The notes: generated from the sequence alone by a model not told the origin. Numbered from the stretch's first letter, positions 18,381-27,686 are shown. The stretch is 64,000 nt of DNA from Bacillus halotolerans (GCF_001517105.1 NZ_LPVF01000008.1:496001-560000), one strand, 5' to 3'. A program made the numbers and translations.

Positions 18381-19007
18381 TTGGGCCACTATTCCCATTC
18401 TGATATCAAAGAAGCGGTGAAATCCGCAAAAAAAGAAGGTTTAAAAACTTATTTATACCAAGAGCCTCGTGGAAAAAAACGCAGTCATAAAAAGTCGCAC
18501 CGCTCACACAAGAAATCTCGCAGCCATAAAAAATCGTACCGCTCACACAAGAAATCTCGCAGCCATAAAAAATCTTACTGCTCACACAAGAAATCTCGCA
18601 GCCATAAAAAATCGTACTGCTCACACAAGAGATCTCGCAGCCATAAAAAATCTTACTGTTCTCACAAGAAATCTCGCAGCTACAAAAAATCTTACTGTTC
18701 TCACAAGAAATCTCGCAGCTACAAAAAATCTTACTGTTCTCACAAGAAATCTCGCAGCTACAAAAAATCATTCTGTTCGCACAGAAAATCCCGCAGCTAC
18801 AAAAAATCATTCTGTTCGCACAAGAAAAGATCTCGCAGCTACAAAAAGTCGTACTGTTCTCACAAAAAATCTGATTGTTCTTTTAAGAAAAAACCTTACA
18901 AAAAACACTGCAAAAATGACCATCACCGCAAAAAAGATGATTACGACAGCAAAAAAGAGTTCTGGAAAGACGGCAATTGCTGGGTAGTTAAAAAGAAATA
19001 TAGATAA
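18381..19007 (+). CDS. cotG: CotG, Lys/Ser-rich outer spore coat protein
   Basis: Structural outer coat protein, CotH substrate and partner of CotB. It starts with TTG 18381 behind AAGGAGG. The 208 residues (about 195 in 168) have a short unique N terminus (MGHYSHSDIKEAVKSAKKEG), a central array of about eleven units built on SHKKSYCSHKKSR or SYKKSYCSHKKSR (about residues 34-165), and a conserved C terminus (KKEFWKDGNCWVVKKKYR). The extreme charge and repeats make antisense frames long but meaningless. Its own terminator follows. Confidence 0.95.
   Translation: MGHYSHSDIKEAVKSAKKEGLKTYLYQEPRGKKRSHKKSHRSHKKSRSHKKSYRSHKKSRSHKKSYCSHKKSRSHKKSYCSHKRSRSHKKSYCSHKKSRSYKKSYCSHKKSRSYKKSYCSHKKSRSYKKSFCSHRKSRSYKKSFCSHKKRSRSYKKSYCSHKKSDCSFKKKPYKKHCKNDHHRKKDDYDSKKEFWKDGNCWVVKKKYR
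18480..18875 (+). repeat. 39-base tandem repeats in cotG
   Basis: Thirteen-codon repeats (SHKKS-Y/F-C/R-SHKKSR), about ten copies, changing from AGCCAT to AGCTAC (His to Tyr) half-way, which shows two successive expansions of the array. Confidence 0.9.
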
Positions 19008-19017
19008 TGAAACTGTC

Positions 19018-19055
19018 ATCATAGGCTCCGGCATACGTACGGTAGCCTATTTTCT
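19018..19055 (+). terminator. cotG terminator
   Basis: ATAGGCT-ccg-catacgta-cgg-tAGCCTAT followed by TTTTCT. Confidence 0.75.
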
Positions 19056-19108
19056 AATTCCCCTATATCAGTTATATGTCATGACATAGCATATGCAACC
19101 CGCATCAT

Positions 19109-19138
19109 TTGGTTTCCTTGAATGGATTTCGTTATAAT
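19109..19138 (+). promoter_or_regulatory. Predicted ywrF promoter
   Basis: TTGGTT (19109-19114) and a perfect TATAAT (19133-19138) with an 18-base spacer. Confidence 0.5.
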
Positions 19139-19170
19139 CATGGTACTCTTACAATAAAGGCGGTGTTGTT

Positions 19171-19791
19171 GTGTACATATTTCAAGCAGAAGAGCTTAGT
19201 GCCAAAGAGACGTATAAGCTGCTGTCAGGAGCCGTCATTCCGCGCCCGATCGCATTTGTTACAACACTTTCTTCAGGCGGGGCAATCAATGCGGCACCTT
19301 TCAGTTTCTATAACGTGGTCAGCTCAGATCCTCCGCTACTCAGTATTTCTGTTAACCGATCAGAAGGCCGGCAAAAAGATACAGCCAGAAACGCGATAAA
19401 AAACGGTGAATTTGTCGTCCATGTCAGTGATGAAGCCATCATTGAAGACATCAATGAAACGGCGGCAAGTTTAGCGCCGGACGAAAGTGAAATGACACGC
19501 ACCTCTCTCCATTCTGTAGAGAGCACAGCTGTTTCGGTGCCCGGCATTCAAGAAGCCCGCATTCGTTTTGAATGCAAGCTCGAACGGCATATCACGTTCG
19601 ATAATGATCATGGTGTGACCACAGCTGATCTGCTTATTGGCAGAGTTGTCTGTTTTCACCTCGATGAGAAGGTGTATGACGCAGAAAAAGGGTATATTTT
19701 GACGGACGAATTAAAGCCGGCTTCCAGATTAGCCGGAAACCATTATGCAAAACTCGGTGAAGAATTTACATTGATTCGTCCGAGTTCATGA
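19171..19791 (+). CDS. ywrF: YwrF, flavin-reductase-like protein
   Basis: FMN-binding split-barrel protein of the flavin reductase-like family, 206 residues from GTG 19171. The family core IPRPIAFVTTLSSGGAINAA, then APFSFYNVVSSDPPLLSISV and ARNAIKNGEFVVHV, is complete. Relatives reduce flavin or have unknown oxidoreductase roles; a partner monooxygenase is not encoded here. It is monocistronic, between cotG and the PTS island. Confidence 0.86.
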   Translation: MYIFQAEELSAKETYKLLSGAVIPRPIAFVTTLSSGGAINAAPFSFYNVVSSDPPLLSISVNRSEGRQKDTARNAIKNGEFVVHVSDEAIIEDINETAASLAPDESEMTRTSLHSVESTAVSVPGIQEARIRFECKLERHITFDNDHGVTTADLLIGRVVCFHLDEKVYDAEKGYILTDELKPASRLAGNHYAKLGEEFTLIRPSS

Positions 19792-19837
19792 AAGGACTAT
19801 TTATATAGAAGAAACTAGTCAAAAAGACACTGTTATT

Positions 19838-19873
19838 AAAAAGCCGGCACAGCATGTGCCTGGCTTTTTTTGT
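19838..19873 (+). terminator. ywrF terminator
   Basis: AAAAAGCCgGCAC-agcat-GTGCctGGCTTTTTTT, 45 bases after the stop. Confidence 0.8.
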
Positions 19874-20013
19874 TTGAAGGAATCATATTTGCACAAACCG
19901 TTTGCACTGATTTGGTCTTATAAATTCAGATACTCCCCATTACAATTGAAATAAGCCCGCACGAAGAGAAGGACGGCAGACTGATATCACCTGCACATAA
20001 GGAGCTGATGGGC

Positions 20014-22101
20014 ATGCCTTTAGACCAAAGAAGATCAGCCATTCTTCATCAGGTTCTCAACACAAGCAGCTATGTTACTTGCGGCGAATTAACGGAGCAA
20101 TTAAAAATTTCAAGGAGAACACTGTATTATGACATTGAAAAAATTAACGGCTGGCTGAAAGAGAGCGGACTGACACCGATTAAAAGAAGGCGTTCAGCAG
20201 GATTTTATTTAGAAGACCAAACGAAAAAAATGCTGACATCAGAAATGAAAACGCTGACAAATTCAAGTTATGAATATTCTCCCTCAGAAAGGCAGGCAAG
20301 AGTGATCCTGCGCATTTTAACGAGAAACAGACGTTTACTTTTGCAGAACTTCATTGACGAAAATCATGTCAGCCGCAACACCGCCATTCAGGATATGAAG
20401 CATATTCGCGAAAAGCTGAAGACATTCGGCATCGTTCTTTCCTTTACCAAAGAAAAGGGGTATTTCTTCTCAGGATTAGAGCAGCAAAAGAGAAAACTGC
20501 TGGCTGAATACGCAAATCAGCTCATGCAAAAAAGCAGCAGCACTGCGGCCGTTACCGATCTTTGTCCCGATCCGGATGCTTGTGAACAGCAGATCCAAAC
20601 CATGCGGTCTATGCTGCTGACTTTTGAAAAGCTTCTTCACATGAAATTTGCTGATCATGTTCTCGCGGGATTAAGTGTGCACTTTACGTTATTTCTGATC
20701 AGATTAAAGGCGGGAAAAGAAATCACTCTAGAACAAGAAGAGCAATACGCCATCAGGCAAACGAAGGAATATGAAGCGGCCGTTCGGGCGGCGGCCGCGG
20801 AACTGCCGGAAAATGTCTTTATTTCTGATCAAGAGATGTGCTACTTCACGATCCATCTGTTAGGGGCTAAAATCAGTCAGTTCCCCGCTTCAAGTCTCAT
20901 TGCAGGTGAGCTGGATGCGGTACATGATATCGCGGACAAAATGATTGTCGATTTCCAGCGTTACGCCTGCGTGCTTTTTCAGGACCCGGAACATCTAAAA
21001 AAACACCTGGTGCTTCATTTGAAATCAGCTTATTACAGGATTAAATATGATATCACCCCTCATGAGAGTGATGTAGCTGCCTCCATCAAAACGAAATACA
21101 GTGATATTTTCTGCTTAACGAAAAAAGTCGTTCATCACCTTCAAAAAGCATTAAGAAAACCTGTCAGCAGTGAAGAAACAGCTTTTATCGCCATGCATTT
21201 CGGAGGCTGGATGAAACGTGAAGGGGTCGCGCCCTCACTTAGAAAAACAGCGGTTATTGTCTGTCCGGGCGGCATCGGCACTTCAAAAATTTTGCAGAGC
21301 CAAATTGAAGATCTTCTGCCGAATGTCGATATTCTGAAAACCGTATCAAGCCGTGTCTATGAAACAATGACGCTTGAAACGGATGTCCTGATCTCAACTG
21401 TTCCGCTGCCAGACAGAGGGGTGCCTGTGCTCATCGTTAATCCCATACTGAACAGCAAGGAAAAGATCAGCCTGCTGAAAAAAGTAGATGCGCTCTCAAA
21501 CAGCGCTTCCCATTTCCACCCAAGTGTTCATGACATCATGGGCATCATCGAAAAACATGCAGAAGGCATTCATAAAACAGAGCTGATGCTAGAACTGACC
21601 GAGTATTTAGGACAGCCGCACAAACATGAAAAGGAGGCGAACCGCAAACCAATGCTTGCTGAATTAATGACACCTAACCATATAACGATGGCCGACTCTG
21701 CCCCCTGTTGGGAGGATGCCGTCCGCATGGCGGCAAAGCCGCTTTTGGATGACGGGTCTGTTACCCCGCAATACGTCGATGCCATGATTGCCACGATTCA
21801 GACACTGGGCCCATATATCGTCATTACGCCGAATGTAGCCATCCCGCACGCGAGGCCTGAAGACGGTGTGAATCAAATCGGCATGAGCTTTCTGAGATTG
21901 AACCAAGCCGTTTCCTTTTCAGACCGGCCCGAGCATTCAGTCCAGCTGATTATCGTGCTCGCGGCAATCGACAATGACACCCATTTGAAAGCCCTCTCCC
22001 AGCTCACGAATATGCTGGGTGATCCGGAAAACATTCAATTGCTGATTAACGCTCAATCGGCAGAAGATGTGCTGCCAATGATTCAAAAATACTCAAACTA
22101 G
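20014..22101 (+). CDS. BglG/ManR-type PTS-controlled transcriptional activator
   Basis: A 695-residue regulator with, in order, an HTH Mga/HTH_11 type DNA-binding part (about 5-60, CGELTEQLKISRRTLYYDI), a second HTH (about 85-135), two PTS regulation domains (about 185-290 and 295-400; conserved His in HLLGA and AMHFGG), an EIIB-like domain with Cys in VIVCPGGIGTS (near 417) and a mannitol-type EIIA domain with the phosphorylatable His in VAIPHARPE (near 612). This is the architecture of MtlR/ManR/LicR activators. Adjacent IIB and IIC genes lack an EIIA, so the C-terminal EIIA may also serve transport. ATG 20014 is preferred over 20008 for its spacing to AAGGAG. I do not know it from 168. Confidence 0.85.
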   Translation: MPLDQRRSAILHQVLNTSSYVTCGELTEQLKISRRTLYYDIEKINGWLKESGLTPIKRRRSAGFYLEDQTKKMLTSEMKTLTNSSYEYSPSERQARVILRILTRNRRLLLQNFIDENHVSRNTAIQDMKHIREKLKTFGIVLSFTKEKGYFFSGLEQQKRKLLAEYANQLMQKSSSTAAVTDLCPDPDACEQQIQTMRSMLLTFEKLLHMKFADHVLAGLSVHFTLFLIRLKAGKEITLEQEEQYAIRQTKEYEAAVRAAAAELPENVFISDQEMCYFTIHLLGAKISQFPASSLIAGELDAVHDIADKMIVDFQRYACVLFQDPEHLKKHLVLHLKSAYYRIKYDITPHESDVAASIKTKYSDIFCLTKKVVHHLQKALRKPVSSEETAFIAMHFGGWMKREGVAPSLRKTAVIVCPGGIGTSKILQSQIEDLLPNVDILKTVSSRVYETMTLETDVLISTVPLPDRGVPVLIVNPILNSKEKISLLKKVDALSNSASHFHPSVHDIMGIIEKHAEGIHKTELMLELTEYLGQPHKHEKEANRKPMLAELMTPNHITMADSAPCWEDAVRMAAKPLLDDGSVTPQYVDAMIATIQTLGPYIVITPNVAIPHARPEDGVNQIGMSFLRLNQAVSFSDRPEHSVQLIIVLAAIDNDTHLKALSQLTNMLGDPENIQLLINAQSAEDVLPMIQKYSN

Positions 22102-22112
22102 GAGTGATTCGA

Positions 22113-22382
22113 ATGAAGAAAAAAATATTGATTGTTTGCGGAAACGGACTCGGATCAAGCTTTATTGTTGAAATGAATGTAAAAAAAATCATTGATGAAC
22201 TGAACATCAGCGCTGACGTTACACATACAGACCTCACTTCAAGCAAAACGGAGCAAGCGGATCTGTATCTAGGATCAGCCGATATTGTGTCAGGTCTTGA
22301 CGATGGAACGCGTAACGTTGTCGGACTCAAAAACCTGCTGGACCAGAAAGAAATCAAAGAAGCCATCCTTACCAACTTGTAA
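22113..22382 (+). CDS. PTS sugar transporter EIIB (ascorbate/UlaB-like)
   Basis: An 89-residue EIIB that transfers phosphate to the incoming sugar. The phosphocysteine is Cys9 in KILIVCGNGLGSSF, the family motif. ATG 22113 lies 8 bases after AGGAG. It follows the regulator by 11 bases and precedes the EIIC by 33. Relatives are UlaB/SgaB and GatB types. The substrate is not determined. Confidence 0.88.
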   Translation: MKKKILIVCGNGLGSSFIVEMNVKKIIDELNISADVTHTDLTSSKTEQADLYLGSADIVSGLDDGTRNVVGLKNLLDQKEIKEAILTNL

Positions 22383-22415
22383 CAAACAAAAACATAGACG
22401 ACGGGGGTGCATCTG

Positions 22416-23678
22416 ATGCTTGATTTTTTGATTAACGATTTCCTGGGAACTCCTGCTATTTTAATTGGACTTTTTGCCTTAGCCGGTCTGCTTCTGCAAA
22501 AGAAAAACGCTGCGGATACCGTATCGGGCACACTGAAAACGGCAATGGGATTCGTCATTCTCAGCGCCGGGGCGGCGATTGTCTCAGATTCACTAGCCGT
22601 GTTCGGCAGCATGTTCGAAAAAGCATTCCACATTAAAGGCGTCGTACCAAATACAGATGCAATATCAGCCATTGCTCAAAAAACGTTTGGTACGGAAACG
22701 GCACTCATTATGATTTTCGGAATGATTGTGAACATATTGCTGGCGCGTCTTACGCCATTTAAATATATTTTCTTAACCGGCCATCATATTCTCTACATGG
22801 CTTCATTGATCTCCGCCGTGCTGATTACCGGCGGCATCAGCGGTGTTCCTCTCATTGCTGCGGGCGCCATAATTCTTGGGGGGCTGATGGTGCTGTCACC
22901 CGCCATCCTTCAGCCGTATACAAAAAAAATTACAGGAAGCAATGATCTCGCACTCGGCCATTTCGGTTCTGCCGGCTATTTTATTGCTGGATTCATCGGC
23001 AAACATGCGGGCAATCCATCTCACTCGACTGAGGATATCAAAGTTCCGAAATCATTAGGATTTCTGCGGGATACGTCAGTCTCCATTTCTTTAACGATGG
23101 CACTCCTTTTCTTTATTGTCGCTCCTTTCGCCGGAAGGGATTATATTGAATCATCGTTAAGCGGCGGAAGCCATTTTCTCGTTTATTCCTTTATGCAGGC
23201 CATTACGTTCGCTGCTGGGGTATATGTCATCTTGGCGGGGGTTCGGATGGTAATCGCGGAAATTGTCCCTGCTTTTAAAGGCATCGCTGAGAAGCTAGTG
23301 AAAGGCGCCAAACCCGCCCTTGACTGTCCGACGGTTTTTCCTTTTGCGCCAAACGCTGTGATTATCGGATTTTTATCCAGCTTCCTGGCGGGTATTGTGT
23401 CCATTTTTCTTCTTCCCGTCTTCGGTCTCAGTGTTATTGTCCCGGGACTTGTACCGCATTTCTTTACAGGAGCAGCGGCGGGAGTTTACGGAAATGCAAC
23501 CGGCGGAGTGCGGGGGGCTGTACTCGGTGCGTTTGCCAATGGCATTCTCATTTCTTTTCTGCCTGCGCTTCTTCTGCCGGTTCTTGGCTCGCTCGGATTT
23601 GAAGGCACGACTTACGGCGATTCAGACTTTGGCATTATCGGGATTCTTCTTGGCTGGATCATACAATTCTTCAATTAA
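22416..23678 (+). CDS. PTS sugar transporter EIIC (UlaA/SgaT family)
   Basis: Membrane permease of 420 residues with about 10-11 helices, of the ascorbate-type PTS (UlaA) fold. GTPAILIGLFALAGLL opens the first helix, and VVPNTDAISAIAQKTFG and RLTPFKYIFLTGHH are typical of this family. It forms the transporter together with the preceding EIIB. It is not fused to IIB or IIA. A ribosome site GGGGGTG precedes ATG 22416. The epimerase gene starts 15 bases later. Confidence 0.87.
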   Translation: MLDFLINDFLGTPAILIGLFALAGLLLQKKNAADTVSGTLKTAMGFVILSAGAAIVSDSLAVFGSMFEKAFHIKGVVPNTDAISAIAQKTFGTETALIMIFGMIVNILLARLTPFKYIFLTGHHILYMASLISAVLITGGISGVPLIAAGAIILGGLMVLSPAILQPYTKKITGSNDLALGHFGSAGYFIAGFIGKHAGNPSHSTEDIKVPKSLGFLRDTSVSISLTMALLFFIVAPFAGRDYIESSLSGGSHFLVYSFMQAITFAAGVYVILAGVRMVIAEIVPAFKGIAEKLVKGAKPALDCPTVFPFAPNAVIIGFLSSFLAGIVSIFLLPVFGLSVIVPGLVPHFFTGAAAGVYGNATGGVRGAVLGAFANGILISFLPALLLPVLGSLGFEGTTYGDSDFGIIGILLGWIIQFFN

Positions 23679-23693
23679 AGTGAGGTATGCGTC

Positions 23694-24392
23694 ATGAACC
23701 ATTTATTTTCACCTTCTCTGATGTGTATGGATTTAACAAAATTCAACGAGCAGATCACCATTCTAAACAGCCGTGCCGATATGTATCATGTTGACATCAT
23801 GGACGGCCATTTTGTCAAAAACATTACGCTGTCTCCATTTTTCATCAGCCAGCTCAGAACGATGACAGCTCTCCCGATTGATGCCCACCTGATGGTTGAA
23901 AGGCCGGAGGATTTTATCGATATGACAGCAGAGGCCGGAGCTGATTACATTAGCGTTCATGCCGAAACCATTAACCGTGCGGCGTTTCGGCTGATACACA
24001 ACATCAAAGATCATGGCGCAAAGGTCGGGATAGTATTGAACCCGGCCACTCCGCTAGAGTGGATCAGCCCTTATGTGCATTTGATTGATAAACTGACGAT
24101 TATGACCGTTGATCCGGGTTTTGCCGGGCAGCCGTTTATCGCAGAAATGACTGGAAAAATCCGTGCGGCTAAAGAGTGGAGAGAAACAAATCATTATACG
24201 TATGCCATTGAAGTTGACGGCTCCTGTAATGAAAAAACCTTCCGCATGCTCGCGGAAGCTGGGAATGACATTTTTATCATCGGCAATTCAGGCCTCTTTG
24301 ATCTCGATGAAAACACAGAAATTGCATGGGATAAAATGAAAACCATTTTTCAGCAGCAGACACATCCTGTAAAAATGCAACACCCGGAATAA
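23694..24392 (+). CDS. Ribulose-phosphate/allulose-6-phosphate 3-epimerase family enzyme
   Basis: TIM-barrel epimerase of 232 residues. Conserved ligands are His and Asp in MYHVDIMDGHFVKNITL, His in PIDAHLMVERPEDF, and Asp in YAIEVDGSCNEKT, the metal/acid-base set of the RPE family. The sequence is nearer to the AlsE-type allulose-6-phosphate epimerases than to housekeeping Rpe, an impression by eye. In an operon with a PTS, it would turn an imported ketose phosphate into a central-pathway ketose phosphate (for example fructose 6-phosphate). Confidence 0.82.
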   Translation: MNHLFSPSLMCMDLTKFNEQITILNSRADMYHVDIMDGHFVKNITLSPFFISQLRTMTALPIDAHLMVERPEDFIDMTAEAGADYISVHAETINRAAFRLIHNIKDHGAKVGIVLNPATPLEWISPYVHLIDKLTIMTVDPGFAGQPFIAEMTGKIRAAKEWRETNHYTYAIEVDGSCNEKTFRMLAEAGNDIFIIGNSGLFDLDENTEIAWDKMKTIFQQQTHPVKMQHPE

Positions 24393-24411
24393 TCCCCGGG
24401 TGTTTTTCTAT
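24378..24411 (+). terminator. Terminator of the PTS operon
   Basis: ACACCCGG-aataatc-cCCGGGTGT plus TTTTT; the left arm overlaps the last codons of the epimerase gene. Confidence 0.8.
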
Positions 24412-24464
24412 GAAACATTTTTCTCCCACGAACGTATAAAGAGATGAGTTTAGGAGGGATCGGT

Positions 24465-24815
24465 ATGACAGGCACTCATTTTTTAATTTTAATACTGATC
24501 ACAGCTGCTTTCAGTACATCTTTTTATATTTTTGCCAGTAAACGCGGCATTCCCAAACCCCGTTGGTGGTATAAACCGGTGAACAGTATACAAGGGGTGC
24601 TGGAAATCGTTCTGCTCATTTTACTGGGATTTTCTCTTTTGCGTTTTCCGCCTGAGTATATGCTCATTTTATATCTTTTCGTCATTAATTGTTTACGCGC
24701 TCTTATGGAATGGAAATATGAGCGTGAAGAAAAACAATATGTACACTCATTATTTGGTGCGGCACTGTTTCTGGTCATTTTTATTTATATGAGTATGTTC
24801 TTCTTCGTATCTTAA
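24465..24815 (+). CDS. ywrE: YwrE, small membrane protein (DUF4181-like)
   Basis: A 116-residue protein with four predicted membrane helices and a basic cytoplasmic loop (ALMEWKYEREEKQYVHS), the layout of the DUF4181 family of bacilli. Function unknown. Start ATG 24465 lies 7 bases behind GGAGGG; an earlier in-frame codon has none. It ends inside a TTAA shared with the convergent ywrD stop. Confidence 0.8.
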   Translation: MTGTHFLILILITAAFSTSFYIFASKRGIPKPRWWYKPVNSIQGVLEIVLLILLGFSLLRFPPEYMLILYLFVINCLRALMEWKYEREEKQYVHSLFGAALFLVIFIYMSMFFFVS

Positions 24816-26389
24816 ATCCCAACAGCCGCCCCATCCCCCCTTGGATCGGCTCCTCCTTGGAGAAAGCCCTCCTCATCCACTGCGATTGCTGCGGCGTGAC
24901 CCATCAGCGGGTCATAATCACTGACTGTCTCCACGAGATGGCCGCTTTCTTTTAGCATGTCGACCGTCTCCTCTGCGATTCTGTTCTCAACTCTGAGACC
25001 TTCATGATCCTCGCCCCACGTTCTGCCCCATACCCAGCGCGGTTCGCTGATTGCCTGCTGAGGATGCATTCCATAGTCCAGCATTCGGGTGATAATCGCG
25101 GTCTGAGTCTGCGGCTGGCCTTCGCCCCCTTGCGTACCGTACAGAATCTTCGGTTTCCCGTTCTTACAGACCATAGCCGGCATCAGCGTATGGAAACTGC
25201 GCTTTCTCGGCTCAAGTGTGTTGACATGATCTTCATCCAATGAGAAAAATGAGCCGCGATTCTGCATGAGAATGCCTGTATCCCCAGCAGTAACAGCCGA
25301 GCCAAATTCAAAGTAAAGGCTTTGAATGAACGACACCGCGTTGCCATCCGAATCCATCACCGCCGCATAGGCGGTATCACTGCCAATCGGTCTGCTTTCC
25401 GCCGGTTCAGCTATATAACCGATTTCTTCCGCCAGCTGCTTGGCGTAGCTTTTGTCCAAAAGCCTTTCCAGCGGAATATCAGCAAACGCCGGATCAGTCA
25501 GAACGGCATTCCGATCCAGAAAACTCTTTTTCAGTGCCTCCACGAGCACATGATAATAGGTAAATGAACCATGTTCAATTTGGCTGAAATCATAGTTTTC
25601 CAGAATATTCAGCGTCAGTAAACCCGTAAAACCTTGAGAATTTGGGGGCGCCTGATAGACGGTGCACCCCCGGTAATCACAGGATATAGGCTCCATCCAC
25701 TCACCCCTGTGTGCTGTAAAGTCATCAAGCGTCATATAGCTGCCATTATGCTGTAAATACGAGACAATCCGCTGAGCGATATCACCTTCATAAAATGCGC
25801 TTCTTCCTCTTTCAGCAATCATGTTCAGGCTGTTCCCAAGCTCTTTTTGCACAAACCGTTCACCGGTGATCGGTGCTTTGCCGTTTTTGGTGAAAATATC
25901 AGCAGTGTAAGGTGTTGACGCCAGCAGTTCAAGATTGGCCGCTGTATGCCGGCACTGATCTGCTGATACAGGAAAACCATTTTCAGCATAATTGAGCGCA
26001 GGCTCCAATACGTCAGAAAGCGACATCCGTCCGTATGTCTTCAGGACGGCATCCCAGCTATCGACCATTCCCGGCACGGTAATTGCGCTGTCGATCCCCC
26101 GCAGCGGGATCTCATTTTTCTCCTTATACACATCTCTCGTCACATTTTTTCCTGAACGGCCGCTGCCATTGTACACTCTTACCGCCTTTGTTTTTTGATG
26201 AAAGGTCAGCCAAAAGGAATCTCCTCCAAGCCCCGTCATATGCGGATAGACAACCGCCAGACAAGCGCTCACGGCGACAGCGGCGTCAAATGCGTTTCCT
26301 CCCTTCTCCAGAATGCGGTTTCCCGCTTGTGATGCGAGGTAATGCGGACTGACGACCATTTGCTTAGTGCCGATAATAGATCTGTTCAT
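24812..26389 (-). CDS. ywrD: YwrD, gamma-glutamyltransferase-like protein
   Basis: Member of the gamma-glutamyltranspeptidase/Ntn-hydrolase family, 525 residues from ATG 26389 (AAAGGAG before it; an earlier start adds 35 unusual residues). The nucleophile Thr that would be exposed by autoprocessing is in GSDTAYAAVMDSDGNAVSFI, near residue 340. The substrate-site GGEGQPQTQTAII is present. Unlike the secreted Ggt it has no signal peptide, so it is likely cytoplasmic. The physiological substrate is unknown. Confidence 0.9.
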   Translation of the reverse strand: MNRSIIGTKQMVVSPHYLASQAGNRILEKGGNAFDAAVAVSACLAVVYPHMTGLGGDSFWLTFHQKTKAVRVYNGSGRSGKNVTRDVYKEKNEIPLRGIDSAITVPGMVDSWDAVLKTYGRMSLSDVLEPALNYAENGFPVSADQCRHTAANLELLASTPYTADIFTKNGKAPITGERFVQKELGNSLNMIAERGRSAFYEGDIAQRIVSYLQHNGSYMTLDDFTAHRGEWMEPISCDYRGCTVYQAPPNSQGFTGLLTLNILENYDFSQIEHGSFTYYHVLVEALKKSFLDRNAVLTDPAFADIPLERLLDKSYAKQLAEEIGYIAEPAESRPIGSDTAYAAVMDSDGNAVSFIQSLYFEFGSAVTAGDTGILMQNRGSFFSLDEDHVNTLEPRKRSFHTLMPAMVCKNGKPKILYGTQGGEGQPQTQTAIITRMLDYGMHPQQAISEPRWVWGRTWGEDHEGLRVENRIAEETVDMLKESGHLVETVSDYDPLMGHAAAIAVDEEGFLQGGADPRGDGAAVGI

Positions 26390-26602
26390 CACAAGTCTCC
26401 TTTGCAAGAGATTTTCTTCAGTATAGAGAGCCTGAGTTTTCGCATCTACTGACCCGGAAGAAAAGCTGACGAACTTTCTCCTTTTCGTAAACATAAAAAT
26501 ATTTTATCGTTCATTGTGAAAATAAATTTAAATTATCTCTTACGAAATGAAACTTATATGATAAAATATTGACTAAAAGTCAAACGAAAGCAGGTGGAAC
26601 AA

Positions 26603-27079
26603 ATGGGCAATGAATATCAAATCCCCAACCTTGTTCTTGATGAGATAGACAAACAGATCCTTACCATTTTGCATGAGGAAGGAAGGATTTCTTATACGGA
26701 TCTTGGCAAAAGAGTCGATTTATCACGGGTTGCAGTTCAATCACGTATTAATCAGCTGATTGAAGCAGGCGTTATTGAAAAATTCACAGCGGTGATCAAT
26801 CCAGCTAAAATCGGCATTCATGTATCCGTGTTTTTTAATGTCGAGGTAGAGCCGCAATTCCTGGAAGAAGTCGCTCTAAAGCTTGAACAAGAACCCGCGG
26901 TCACCAGCCTTTATCACATGACTGGCCCGAGCAAGCTGCACATGCACGGAATCTTCGCGAATGATCAGGAAATGGAAGAATTTTTAACGAAACGGCTGTA
27001 TCCGCTTCAGGGTGTCGTCAGCGTTGATTGCCAAATGCTGATCAAACGGTACAAAAGCCGTATGGGAATGAAGCTGTAA
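26603..27079 (+). CDS. ywrC: YwrC, Lrp/AsnC-family regulator
   Basis: A 158-residue regulator with an AsnC-type HTH ([20 protein letters not shown]..., about 10-60) followed by an RAM effector domain (about 75-150). It is immediately upstream of ywrB and ywrA and in the same direction. It probably controls its own operon. ATG 26603 is chosen 5 bases behind AGGTGG. It is divergent from ywrD across a 213-base region. Confidence 0.9.
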   Translation: MGNEYQIPNLVLDEIDKQILTILHEEGRISYTDLGKRVDLSRVAVQSRINQLIEAGVIEKFTAVINPAKIGIHVSVFFNVEVEPQFLEEVALKLEQEPAVTSLYHMTGPSKLHMHGIFANDQEMEEFLTKRLYPLQGVVSVDCQMLIKRYKSRMGMKL

Positions 27080-27092
27080 AGGAGAGAAACTA

Positions 27093-27686
27093 ATGAAAAA
27101 CCACCCTTATCGGGATATGACGGTCGCAATGGTGCGCACCGGAATCTTAGGCTTCGGGGGCGGGCCATCGGTGATTCCGCTGATCCGCCATGAAGCGGTG
27201 AATAAATATAAATGGATAGATGATGATGAATTTGGAGAAATATTAGCCATTGCCAATGCACTCCCCGGACCGATCGCCACCAAGATGGCGGCATATCTGG
27301 GATTCAAACTTAAAGGCACGCTAGGCGCAATTGTTGCTACTCTTGCCCACATTCTGCCTACATGCCTTGCGATGGTTGCCTTATTTGCGGCAGTAAACGT
27401 CTTAAGCCACTCGGCGGTTGTCGCCGGCATGATTGGCGCCGTGACGCCGGTTATCGCCGTTATGCTCGGTATTATGGCATATGAGTTTGGACAAAAAGCG
27501 CTCAAAGGATTTGGCTGGGTCACCGGAATCCTGTTTTTTATCATCGCTTTTATCGGACTGCAATTGTTACAGATCAACCCCGGCATTGTCATTATCATAT
27601 TCTTAGCCTACGGAGCATTTCATTTTAAACTGAAAGACAAAATCACAAATAAACATTCAAAAGATAAAGGAATGTCCGCCTCATGA
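27093..27686 (+). CDS. ywrB: YwrB, chromate transporter half-subunit
   Basis: Half-size CHR-family transporter (197 residues, about six helices), paired with YwrA to form a heterodimer that exports chromate. The CHR signature FGGGPSVIPLIRHEAV and the conserved LANALPGPIATKMAAYLGF-type motif are present. The ribosome site GGAG lies 13 bases after ywrC, and the gene overlaps ywrA by 4 bases (ATGA). Confidence 0.92.
   Translation: MKNHPYRDMTVAMVRTGILGFGGGPSVIPLIRHEAVNKYKWIDDDEFGEILAIANALPGPIATKMAAYLGFKLKGTLGAIVATLAHILPTCLAMVALFAAVNVLSHSAVVAGMIGAVTPVIAVMLGIMAYEFGQKALKGFGWVTGILFFIIAFIGLQLLQINPGIVIIIFLAYGAFHFKLKDKITNKHSKDKGMSAS

Noticed and set aside
18406..18810. Long minus-strand and alternative-frame open readings over cotG
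   Set aside because: They follow from the 39-base repeats, which keep all frames open; composition is not protein-like.
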